39,456 nucleotides of DNA. Origin: Alphaproteobacteria bacterium (lineage in GTDB: Bacteria > Pseudomonadota > Alphaproteobacteria > Rickettsiales > JABCZZ01). Of the stretch, positions 8,793 through 15,753 are shown piece by piece. The notes beneath the pieces were generated by a model that was not told the origin of the DNA, did not search any database, and saw only the letters and a program-made list of their open reading frames with translations. The translations under genes and the position numbers were made by a program. Location: positions 1 through 39,456 of the forward strand of contig JABCZZ010000014.1 of assembly GCA_013289445.1 (NCBI GenBank), in the 5' to 3' direction. The first letter of the stretch is position 1; each line of letters begins with the position of its first letter.

Positions 8793-9740
8793 TCACTGAA
8801 AACGAATGGAGAGTACGCAGTTGATGCCTGCGCCGCTATTGATCTGCATGGAATATTGCTCGCTGCCCGAACTAGCATCATAACATGAGTTGGGACCGGC
8901 TGAGGTGGCGTCACCAAAATCGCCCGTTTGCGCAGGTCCGCCCGTTCCGGTATTAAAATCACCGCTTTCCTGTTGGCCAAAGTCAGGATCAAGGTTGCCA
9001 TTGGCGGCCCACCATGCAACATCGTTTGGATACACTGCCATAACTCTGCCTGACTGAGGCATTCCATCGTCCATTTTTTTATCAATGCCGTAGGCTTGCG
9101 AGACTGTTAATCCAACATTTGAAGCGGGATTGCTGGCGACAAGCGGGTTCATAATTACGGAAAGGCCAAAATAATTATTGCCGTCGCTATTACCCAATTG
9201 GCCATTATTATAATAACTGATTTCAGACCAGCCGCCGCTCCACACATAAATATAATTGCCTCCCCCGATTTTTGCCTCGGGCATATACTGACCCATACCG
9301 GTTGCGGAGATAAAGGCAGGCAGCGCGGTCATACAATTATTTGTGAAACTTCCATCCACCAAGTCTGCTTTGCTTAAATCTACCCAAAACATCTCGGTTT
9401 CCCCGCTAAAAGGAATAAGCCCAACTCCCCAACCTGATGGACTATCACCCTGTAGAACGCCGTTTCCATCCCCTTGGCCTGCTAAAATACCACGCGCAGC
9501 AAAGCCAAACTGCGCTGCTGCCGTTGCATTGATGTCACCGGGTAAATAACCGAACTTTCCACGAAACGTATTAACAGCAGTGTTATATTTTTCAATCTGC
9601 GTGACGGTGGCCCGTACGCCGGCAGCGCGGATTAAGTCTTGTCCAACCAACACCCCGCCCACTATGAGCCCGATGATGACGAGCACGATGGAAAGCTCAA
9701 TGAGCGTGAAACCCGCGCGAGGTTTGCTAGCTGTTTTCAT
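8793..9740 (-). CDS. prepilin-like protein A (type IV pilin/pseudopilin N-terminus)
   Basis: A 315-aa protein with a classic class III signal: leader MKTASKPRAG, cleavage before FTLIELS, then the hydrophobic helix IVLVIIGLIVGGVLVG. A prepilin peptidase would cut and methylate at Phe. The body contains KFGYLPGDINAT, a Gly/Asn-rich loop, GGNYIYVWSGGW, KKMDDGMPQSGRVMA, and a C-terminal Cys pair (SCYD and NCVLSIRFQ) that probably forms a disulfide. It is a tandem paralogue of the gene just upstream. An alternative start at 9758 would overlap that gene's stop as TAATG, which suggests translational coupling. I chose 9740 because it gives a leader of normal length. No pilus assembly genes lie nearby, so pilus versus secretion pseudopilin is open. 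Confidence 0.85.
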   Translation of the reverse strand: MKTASKPRAGFTLIELSIVLVIIGLIVGGVLVGQDLIRAAGVRATVTQIEKYNTAVNTFRGKFGYLPGDINATAAAQFGFAARGILAGQGDGNGVLQGDSPSGWGVGLIPFSGETEMFWVDLSKADLVDGSFTNNCMTALPAFISATGMGQYMPEAKIGGGNYIYVWSGGWSEISYYNNGQLGNSDGNNYFGLSVIMNPLVASNPASNVGLTVSQAYGIDKKMDDGMPQSGRVMAVYPNDVAWWAANGNLDPDFGQQESGDFNTGTGGPAQTGDFGDATSAGPNSCYDASSGSEQYSMQINSGAGINCVLSIRFQ

Positions 9741-9757
9741 TGAAATATTGAATATCA

Positions 9758-10756
9758 TTACTGAAACTGGAACGATAGCGCGCAATTAACCTGCTGGGCA
9801 TTGTTCTTCATTGAATATACCAACGGAAGCGAAGGAGCGCTTGGGTTAGAGTAGTCAAAACAGGTGGTGGTACTATTGGTATCGCTTGAGGCAACACTCC
9901 CTGCTGAGGTAACAGGCCCTGTTGTTGCTGCATCTGAAAGACCGCACAAAGTAGCTTGTCCCCCTCCGTCACTGGCTAGTGCGGATGACCACACACAATT
10001 ATTTTGCGTATCTAAACCATAATAATCATTACTATCATCGAACATGGCCATCACCCGGCCGGATTGTGGAAATCCATCATCCATCTTATTGTCGATGTCA
10101 TAGGCTTCTTTTACAGTGAGCCCCATATTGGCGTTTGGGAGCCCAACACCTGTGGATATAATTTGTCCGATACCAAAATAATTTATCGCATTACCCGGTG
10201 AACCGTTAAGTGATTCTACCCAGCCACCACTCCACACATACACATAATTTCCCCGCCCGATTTTGGCCTGCGGCAGGTACTTATTGAGTACAGTTCCGGA
10301 CAGATTGTTACCGGGATTATTGGAATTCCACATGGTTGCAGGGGTGTATGGATTGAAACTGCCGTCAATCAGATTTATATTTAATCCGTTGGCTACGGTT
10401 AGATCCACCCAGAACATGCCCGTCTCACCACTCACAACAATATTTCCATTACTTCCACCGCTTCCTTCTAACAGCCCATTTCCATCGCCACTGCCTTCGC
10501 CTGCTCCGCGTGCCGCGAAGCCAAATTGAGTAGCTGCTGTAGCATTGATGTCACCCGGCAAATAACCGAACTTCCCACGAAAGGTGTTAACCGCAGTGTT
10601 ATATTTCTCAATTTGTGTGACGGTGGCTCGTACGCTTGCGGCACGGATTAAGTCCTGCCCTACAAGGACAGCACCGACGATAAGCCCGATGATGACGAGC
10701 ACAATGGAAAGTTCGATGAGTGTGAAACCGAAGAGAGATTCTCTAGACGTTTTCAT
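9758..10756 (-). CDS. prepilin-like protein B (tandem paralogue of A)
   Basis: A 332-aa prepilin-type protein with leader MKTSRESLFG, then FTLIELSIVLVIIGLIVGA. Its N-terminal 80 residues are almost identical to protein A, including KFGYLPGDINATAATQFGF, and nucleotide identity is high there too, so the pair arose by tandem duplication. The middle is longer and Gly/Asn-rich. Shared motifs follow: RGNYVYVWSGGW, NKMDDGFPQSGRVMAMF and the C-terminal TCFD...NCALSFQFQ Cys pair. The frame is open to a GTG at 10807, and an ATG at 10795 with GGTGA close by is possible; the bases just before ATG 10756 match those before protein A. It is the first gene of a two-gene unit. Function as a surface filament or pseudopilus subunit is inferred from the N-terminus. 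Confidence 0.85.
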   Translation of the reverse strand: MKTSRESLFGFTLIELSIVLVIIGLIVGAVLVGQDLIRAASVRATVTQIEKYNTAVNTFRGKFGYLPGDINATAATQFGFAARGAGEGSGDGNGLLEGSGGSNGNIVVSGETGMFWVDLTVANGLNINLIDGSFNPYTPATMWNSNNPGNNLSGTVLNKYLPQAKIGRGNYVYVWSGGWVESLNGSPGNAINYFGIGQIISTGVGLPNANMGLTVKEAYDIDNKMDDGFPQSGRVMAMFDDSNDYYGLDTQNNCVWSSALASDGGGQATLCGLSDAATTGPVTSAGSVASSDTNSTTTCFDYSNPSAPSLPLVYSMKNNAQQVNCALSFQFQ

Positions 10757-11083
10757 TGAAATATTGGGTGCCACGCAAACCTCAGTATCGTCCATGCTCA
10801 CCTGCACCTAGCAGAGTCTCCATCGAATCATAGGCATAAGTTATTGACCAAACCAGTATAATTCTCACTCGCCTTTTGCCAGGCACTTCGTTTATACCCC
10901 GAAATGAAATTGAGAGTGATTCATCAACAGGTTATTTAGCAAAAATGGAGACGGACTCGAACCAGCTCCAAAATACTTTGATATATATATACATTCATAT
11001 CGGTTCGATCTCATTTAGTGATATTATATGGGTTCAAATAGCATAATAGAGTCACGCTCATTTGTATGGTAGAATGCGTCCGC

Positions 11084-11431
11084 ATGATTAAACTAAGAAA
11101 TATTCTTACCGTTCTGCTGGCAGTGGCAATTGCCACTGCGGGTATTCCTGTGCAGGCAGGACAAGGTTGCTGCGTTGGCGCCAAAACACAGATGATGATG
11201 AAAGATTGTAAAGATTGCCTCTCAAAAACAGGGCATCAGAAGAATAAAAGCTGCGATGGAGATTGCGTTTTGGGATGTTCGTCACTTAACAGTATGAATG
11301 TTTTTCCTGCCACTTCAGAAATAGCCGTATTGTTTTTTACACGTACCTCGATGATTCCTTTTGCTCGCGATAGCGCACTTACCTCGCACTTCCCACAAAC
11401 CCAAGAACGCCCTCCTAAATACCTCTCATAG
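11084..11431 (+). CDS. Cys/Met-rich secreted protein of a metal operon
   Basis: A 115-aa secreted protein. A signal peptide (ILTVLLAVAIATAGIPVQA) is followed by a short domain dense in Cys and Met: GCCVGAKTQMMMKDCKDC, then CDGDC and a further Cys. Such clusters bind soft metals like Cu(I) or Hg(II). The C-terminus ends ERPPKYLS, an ending I associate with small proteins of copper-responsive operons; this is a recollection, not a search. The ATG at 11066 is also in frame, but 11084 gives a cleaner signal peptide; neither has a clear Shine-Dalgarno sequence. It is first in a run of four same-strand genes (gaps 60 and 8 nt, then a 4-nt overlap) ending in MerP- and MerT-like proteins. Confidence 0.6.
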   Translation: MIKLRNILTVLLAVAIATAGIPVQAGQGCCVGAKTQMMMKDCKDCLSKTGHQKNKSCDGDCVLGCSSLNSMNVFPATSEIAVLFFTRTSMIPFARDSALTSHFPQTQERPPKYLS

Positions 11432-11491
11432 ACTTGACTTCGTTGCAGGCATTGCCTGCAAGCGCGTTTATTTCTATCTGTGAGAGGATTT

Positions 11492-12139
11492 ATGCTTAAA
11501 GCCATATTTACGCTGGCCTTTGCCAGCATCGCACTTGGTGTCTCTTTCTCAGCACAAGCCAAACCCATTTCTTATGTCGATGGCGTAATGGCAATGCAGG
11601 AGAATGACGAAACCGGCCATACTTTTTCCGTGGATTATACCATCACCCCTAACTATGCGGTGGGCTGGTATGACAAATGGGAAGAGAATGAACGGGACGG
11701 AAAGGACTTCTCGGTTCACGGGCCGGAGTTCAATACGCTCATTCACCGTTGGAACCTACCAGACGGTCAGGCTAATATTTTTAATTCAACAGGCGCCGGC
11801 ATAGCCGACGGCGATGGCAAAACCAGAGGCGCTGCATGGTCCAGCATGATGGCCGATTACGAAACGCGGCGGGTTTACAGCTCCTATGAAGTTCGCGGCA
11901 TGTTTGCCGACGACATCAATGCGTCTGTCTGGCAGAGGGCGAGGGTAGGGGTAGCGCCCTATCTCGCCAATTATGATGATATTGCCACATGGTTCATGGT
12001 GCAGGTCGATGATCATCCGAGCAAGACGGATACGTATGTTGTCACTCCACTAGTGCGGCTTTTCTACCAAAGCTCGCTCGTAGAAGTGGGTTACAGCAGC
12101 AATCACCGTTTGATGTTGAATTGGGATTTACAGTTTTAG
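11492..12139 (+). CDS. putative outer-membrane beta-barrel protein of the metal operon
   Basis: A 215-aa secreted protein with a signal peptide ending SFSAQA. The mature sequence has alternating polar and hydrophobic residues typical of beta strands (HTFSVDYTITPNYAVGWY, ARVGVAPYLANY, TYVVTPLVRLFYQ) and ends in Phe (LMLNWDLQF), the usual signal for outer-membrane barrel assembly. I do not recognise a named family. GAGAGG at 11482-11487 supports the ATG at 11492; a GTG at 11480 is less likely. It is the second gene of the four-gene unit, and its stop overlaps the Shine-Dalgarno sequence of the CxxC metal carrier. A role in passing or sensing metal at the outer membrane is inferred from context. 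Confidence 0.6.
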   Translation: MLKAIFTLAFASIALGVSFSAQAKPISYVDGVMAMQENDETGHTFSVDYTITPNYAVGWYDKWEENERDGKDFSVHGPEFNTLIHRWNLPDGQANIFNSTGAGIADGDGKTRGAAWSSMMADYETRRVYSSYEVRGMFADDINASVWQRARVGVAPYLANYDDIATWFMVQVDDHPSKTDTYVVTPLVRLFYQSSLVEVGYSSNHRLMLNWDLQF

Positions 12140-12147
12140 GAGACTTT

Positions 12148-12435
12148 ATGAAGAAAATTCTTATCGCATTTGTCATGATGATAACCCTATCCGGTGCAGC
12201 CTGCGCCGAAACCATCAAAGCGTCTATTAATGGCCTCGTTTGCGCTTTCTGCGCAACTGGCATTGAGAAGACGTTCAAGAAACAGTCCGGTGTTGACAGC
12301 ATAAAAGTGGATTTGGATCATAAGCTGGTAACAATCAATACCAAACCGCAACAGACGTTGGATGATGCGACAGTGACGAAGCTGATAACTGATGCTGGCT
12401 ACAGCGTCACTGGCATTACGAGAGAAAAGCCATGA
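12148..12435 (+). CDS. periplasmic heavy-metal-associated (MerP-like) protein
   Basis: A 95-aa secreted HMA-domain protein. After the signal peptide (ILIAFVMMITLSGAACA) comes a single ferredoxin-like HMA domain with the metal site GLVCAFCATGIEK (Cys32 and Cys35). It resembles MerP and related periplasmic metal carriers, which hand Hg(II) or Cu(I) to a membrane transporter. An ideal AGGAG at 12137-12141 precedes the ATG. Its stop overlaps the next start by 4 nt (ATGA), so it is translationally coupled to the MerT-like gene. The pairing strongly suggests a carrier-transporter pair; the metal is not determined by sequence alone. Confidence 0.85.
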   Translation: MKKILIAFVMMITLSGAACAETIKASINGLVCAFCATGIEKTFKKQSGVDSIKVDLDHKLVTINTKPQQTLDDATVTKLITDAGYSVTGITREKP

Positions 12436-12803
12436 GTACAAAGAACCGTATCATTACCACAGTGACGCTTTTTGGCTCGTTTAGTACGCTCTTGTGCTGC
12501 GCATTGCCTGCCTTATTGGTATCCATCGGTGCGGGCGCTGCCTTGATAGGGCTGGTGAGCGCAGTGCCTCAACTGATTTGGCTCTCAGAGCATAAAATGG
12601 GCCTATTTATCTTCGCTGGCATCATGCTCGTTATCTCCGGCATCTCATGCTATGTAACCCGTAATGCTCCTTGTCCGATAGATGCAGCTGAAGCAAAAGC
12701 TTGCAAGCGTCTGCGCCGCATCAGCTTCAGTTTATTTTGCGTTTCGTTGGCGATGTATCTGATCGGATTCTTTTTTGCCTTTATCGCACGCTATTTTCTA
12801 TGA
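12432..12803 (+). CDS. MerT-like inner-membrane metal transporter
   Basis: A 123-aa protein with three membrane segments, arranged like MerT. Helix 1 carries the vicinal Cys pair in STLLCCALPALL (Cys22-Cys23), which in MerT accepts metal from MerP. The loop before helix 3 carries two more Cys (Cys81 and Cys91 in CPIDAAEAKAC), matching the cytosolic Cys pair of MerT in position. It overlaps the HMA gene by 4 nt. No merA or merR is present, so mercury detoxification in the classical sense is not supported; copper or another soft metal is possible. Its stop codon (12801-12803) abuts a decayed tRNA-Phe on the opposite strand. Confidence 0.8.
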   Translation: MSTKNRIITTVTLFGSFSTLLCCALPALLVSIGAGAALIGLVSAVPQLIWLSEHKMGLFIFAGIMLVISGISCYVTRNAPCPIDAAEAKACKRLRRISFSLFCVSLAMYLIGFFFAFIARYFL

Positions 12804-12870
12804 CAGAGCCGGAATCGACCAGCGACACAGGGATTTCAGTCCCTTGCTCTACCAACGGAGCTATCTGGGC
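12802..12870 (-). pseudogene. degenerate tRNA-Phe (GAA)
   Basis: Read on the minus strand, this segment follows the tRNA-Phe layout from the acceptor GCCCAGA through the D-arm (GCTC...GAGC), anticodon arm (AGGGA CTGAAA TCCCT), variable loop GTGTC and T-arm. Three defects show decay: the anticodon loop has 6 instead of 7 bases, the T-loop has 6 instead of 7 (TCGATT), and the 3' acceptor strand reads TCTGTC instead of TCTGGGC with no CCA. The broken 3' end coincides with the stop codon of the MerT-like gene. It is probably the scar of a mobile-element junction at a tRNA-Phe site. A functional tRNA-Phe must exist elsewhere in the genome. Confidence 0.75.
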
Positions 12871-12901
12871 ATCGCGCAAAGAGCCCTGCTTTGTAAAAGA
12901 A

Positions 12902-12917
12902 GGACAAGGCCTTGTCC
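12902..12917. promoter_or_regulatory. perfect 16-bp palindrome upstream of the Y-family polymerase
   Basis: GGACAAGG followed directly by CCTTGTCC makes a perfect 16-bp palindrome with no spacer. It lies 33 bases before the first in-frame ATG of the polymerase gene. It resembles a dimeric repressor site more than a terminator. It does not match the alphaproteobacterial LexA box GTTC-N7-GTTC. Confidence 0.4.
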
Positions 12918-12950
12918 ATAAACGATTGAGAAGGCTCAAAATTCTTATAG

Positions 12951-14291
12951 ATGAAGATAGTAGCCACCTTACTGGACAAAATTCCGTTTCAGTTCCAAGA
13001 TGGTGTCGTGTCCCATTCCTCCTATCCATTTTCTGCAGCCGTTCTGCGCTGGCTCTATATCGACTTCAACAGTTATTTTGCCAGTGTTGAACAGGAACTG
13101 AATCCTGCTCTGCGCGGCAAGCCGGTGGCGGTAGTGCCGGTAGATACGGATGCCACCTGTGCCATTGCCGCCAGTTATGAAGCCAAGGCGTTTGGCATCA
13201 GGACAGGCACGCCGATTTACGAAGCCAAGCGTATGTGCCCGGCGCTTATTTGCGTGCTGGGCCAACATGAGAAATATGTCGATTATCATCACCGTATCCT
13301 TAAGGAAGTCGAAAGCCATATTCCTGTCACCGCAGTGTGTTCGATTGACGAAGTCGCCTGCTGGCTGATGGACAATGAAACGTCGGTGGCGCAGTCTACC
13401 GAGATTGCCTTGTCTATTAAGCGCGGCCTGGCAAAGAATGTAGGCGAATATGTGAAATGCTCCATCGGCATTGCGCCCAATCGCTATCTGGCAAAAGTCG
13501 CCACTGATTTAAAGAAACCCGACGGATTCACCCTCATTGAGGCCCCCGATCTGCCCCACAAGCTGTATGGCCTTAAACTTCGCGACTTGCCTGGCATCGG
13601 CAGGAGCATGGAAAAGCGCCTGCTGCTTGCGGGCATTGGCGATATGAAATCACTGCTGGCTCTCTCTCCTGATCGCATGCGCGTGATATGGGGCAGCGTA
13701 TGGGGTGAGAAGATGTGGTACCTGCTGCGTGGCAAAGATCTACCCGAAGAAGAGACCACGCGCAGCACCATCGGCCACAGCCACGTGATGGCTCCGGAAC
13801 TGCGCGAACCTGCCAAGGCACGTTTTGTTGCACGCAGACTTACCCTTAAAGTGGCAAGTCGTTTGCGCCGCCTTGGCTATTATGCTTCGCATTTTTCAGT
13901 CACCGCGCGTATTGAGAACGGCCCGCGTGTAGAAGCGCATCTTGCCTGCTGGCGTGCCCAGGATACCCCTACTTTCCTTCAACTGATGGAGCGGGGCTGG
14001 AATAGGATGGTAAAGGAAGCACGTGGCAGGCGTTTTAAGAAAGTATCCGTTACGCTTTCAGGTCTTACCGCTGCCGGCGATTTACAGCCAGAATTATTTA
14101 CCGCATTGCCCAATGTGGATTTAAGACAGCGCGCTAAAGCGGAGCGCATGTCGGCAGCACTTGATAAAATCAACCATCGTTTTGGCCGCGATTCGGTACT
14201 GGTGGGCATGCTGCCGTCACAGGGGCGTAGTTTTTCCGGCACCAAAATTGCATTTACGCGCATTCCCGACGTTGAAGAATTCCTGGAATAA
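12951..14291 (+). CDS. Y-family DNA polymerase (Pol IV/DinB-like)
   Basis: A translesion polymerase of the Y family. The catalytic acidic residues are intact: Asp38 in LYIDFNSYFASVEQ, and Asp133-Glu134 in CSIDEVACWL. The GRPVAVVP-type finger strand (GKPVAVVPVD), SYEAKAFGIRTG, the helix-hairpin-helix LRDLPGIGRSMEKRL and the little-finger region follow in order. It would copy past damaged bases. The start is uncertain: homologues typically begin right at RWLYIDFNSYF, whereas this frame runs about 32 residues further to the ATG at 12951, with no Shine-Dalgarno sequence. GTG at 13008 or CTG at 13044 are alternatives. The last residues (IAFTRIPDVEEFLE) match a common family ending. It converges on sucD with 4 nt between stops. 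Confidence 0.88.
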   Translation: MKIVATLLDKIPFQFQDGVVSHSSYPFSAAVLRWLYIDFNSYFASVEQELNPALRGKPVAVVPVDTDATCAIAASYEAKAFGIRTGTPIYEAKRMCPALICVLGQHEKYVDYHHRILKEVESHIPVTAVCSIDEVACWLMDNETSVAQSTEIALSIKRGLAKNVGEYVKCSIGIAPNRYLAKVATDLKKPDGFTLIEAPDLPHKLYGLKLRDLPGIGRSMEKRLLLAGIGDMKSLLALSPDRMRVIWGSVWGEKMWYLLRGKDLPEEETTRSTIGHSHVMAPELREPAKARFVARRLTLKVASRLRRLGYYASHFSVTARIENGPRVEAHLACWRAQDTPTFLQLMERGWNRMVKEARGRRFKKVSVTLSGLTAAGDLQPELFTALPNVDLRQRAKAERMSAALDKINHRFGRDSVLVGMLPSQGRSFSGTKIAFTRIPDVEEFLE

Positions 14292-14295
14292 AAAC

Positions 14296-15177
14296 TTAAG
14301 CAGCTTTCTTAAGCAGATCCGCCATGGTTTTGCCAAGTGCCGCGGGAGAATCGGCCACCTTGAAGCCTGCAGATTTCATCGCGTCAATTTTGGATTCCGA
14401 ACCGCCTTTGCCACCGGAAATGATAGCGCCGGCATGACCCATACGACGTCCCGGAGGCGCAGTACGTCCAGCGATGAAGCCGACAATCGGTTTCTTGGTT
14501 TTACTCTTCTTGATGAACTCTGCCGCGTCCTCTTCCGCGCTGCCGCCGATTTCGCCGATCATGATAATGGCGTCGGTTTCAGAATCAGCCAGGAACATTT
14601 CAAGCATATCGACAAAATTGGTGCCGTTGACCGGGTCACCACCAATACCGACACAGGAAGACTGGCCAAGGCCTTCGGCAGTGGTTTGTGCCACGGCTTC
14701 ATAGGTCAGTGTGCCTGAGCGCGAGATGATGCCGATGCGGCCTTTTTTATGGATATGGCCGGGCATGATGCCGATTTTGCATTCGCCGGGCGTGATCACG
14801 CCCGGGCAATTGGGGCCGATGAGACGCGTCTTGCTGCCAGAAAGCGACCGTTTGACCTTCACCATGTCAAACACGGGAATGCCTTCAGTAATGCAGACGA
14901 CGAGTGGAACTTTCGCGTCAATGGCTTCGAGGATTGCATCTGCCGCGTAAGGGGGCGGAACGTAAATCACCGATGCGGTAGCGCCGGACTTTTGCACTGC
15001 TTCCTCGACGGTGTCGAAGATGGGCAGGCCCAGATGCTGGCCGCCGCCCTTGCCCGGAGTAACGCCGCCGACCATCTTGGTGCCATAGGCAAGCGCTTGT
15101 TCGGAATGATACGTGCCCTCACGACCGGTAAAGCCCTGGCAGATAACTTTGGTATTTTTATTGATGAGAATGGACAT
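14296..15177 (-). CDS. sucD: succinyl-CoA synthetase, alpha subunit
   Basis: A 293-aa ADP/GDP-forming succinyl-CoA ligase alpha subunit. It opens with [21 protein letters not shown], the CoA-binding Rossmann domain, and carries the phosphohistidine His248 in [13 protein letters not shown] and the [14 protein letters not shown] signature. With SucC it converts succinyl-CoA to succinate while making a nucleoside triphosphate, in the TCA cycle. Length is standard. It is the last gene of the mdh-sucC-X-sucD unit, 45 nt after the unexpected 175-aa gene, whereas sucC and sucD are normally adjacent. Confidence 0.98.
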   Translation of the reverse strand: MSILINKNTKVICQGFTGREGTYHSEQALAYGTKMVGGVTPGKGGGQHLGLPIFDTVEEAVQKSGATASVIYVPPPYAADAILEAIDAKVPLVVCITEGIPVFDMVKVKRSLSGSKTRLIGPNCPGVITPGECKIGIMPGHIHKKGRIGIISRSGTLTYEAVAQTTAEGLGQSSCVGIGGDPVNGTNFVDMLEMFLADSETDAIIMIGEIGGSAEEDAAEFIKKSKTKKPIVGFIAGRTAPPGRRMGHAGAIISGGKGGSESKIDAMKSAGFKVADSPAALGKTMADLLKKAA

Positions 15178-15222
15178 ACACAGATTTTTCCTATCAGAGA
15201 TTAATTTTATTACGTTCAGATA

Positions 15223-15750
15223 TCACGTCAGTTGCGTTGGTCGGCCTGCTGTGCGGTTTGTACGGTCTACAATCAGACCAAGCCTTCTGTTGACTGCTGC
15301 TGTTTCCGACCATGCAAGTACTTGGCCGTCCCTGCCCGGATGTACCGCTATGTAAGCGATATCGAGCATGAATATATCTTTGACTGCGCGCGATTTAAAG
15401 CGGCCAAAAGGCAATGTGATTTTCAAGAATGTTTCATGTGCCCGCGGCGTCGGCAGTTCGGGATTCCGGGAAGAAGCCTCTGCGGTCTTGGCTTTATCAG
15501 GTGTGCCCGCCAAACGCTTTTCTACGGGCGGAAGTGTTTTGCGCAATGGGAAGACATCCTTGCCGAAACTATCGAAATGATCTGTAGGCATTGCGTAATG
15601 CTCATTCATAAATGTTATAAATTCCATTGCCGCCTGCGCGTGTTTTGGCGCAAAATAAAAACAAGCATTATTTCCTTCCTGCGACGTAAGCACACATTCT
15701 TTAAGTAAGTCACGCAACGTCTCCTTGTGCTCGTCGCCGACAGTGGACAT
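15223..15750 (-). CDS. unknown protein encoded between sucC and sucD
   Basis: A 175-aa soluble protein whose ATG lies 3 nt after the sucC stop, so it is translated from the suc transcript. Residues 1-60 are helical with an aromatic patch ([22 protein letters not shown]). Residues 70-105 are Pro/Lys-rich and probably disordered. Residues 110-140 contain [14 protein letters not shown] followed by DIAYIAV, which resembles by eye the small FGKYKG-type module found in DUF3820 proteins and at the C-terminus of exonuclease X. That resemblance is weak. There are no membrane segments and no catalytic motif. I do not know a standard gene at this position. It might modulate succinyl-CoA synthetase or simply use the operon promoter. 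Confidence 0.7.
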   Translation of the reverse strand: MSTVGDEHKETLRDLLKECVLTSQEGNNACFYFAPKHAQAAMEFITFMNEHYAMPTDHFDSFGKDVFPLRKTLPPVEKRLAGTPDKAKTAEASSRNPELPTPRAHETFLKITLPFGRFKSRAVKDIFMLDIAYIAVHPGRDGQVLAWSETAAVNRRLGLIVDRTNRTAGRPTQLT

Positions 15751-15753
15751 AGG

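Noticed and set aside
11084..12803. Classical mercury-resistance (mer) operon
   Set aside because: merA and merR are absent and extra envelope genes are present, so I do not call it mer.
14286..14312. CTTAAG repeats at the polymerase/sucD junction as a terminator
   Set aside because: The 6-bp AT-rich stem lies partly inside the sucD coding end and lacks a T-tract.
14749..15204. Plus-strand frame opposite sucD
   Set aside because: Antisense shadow of a certain gene; the composition follows the codon structure of sucD.
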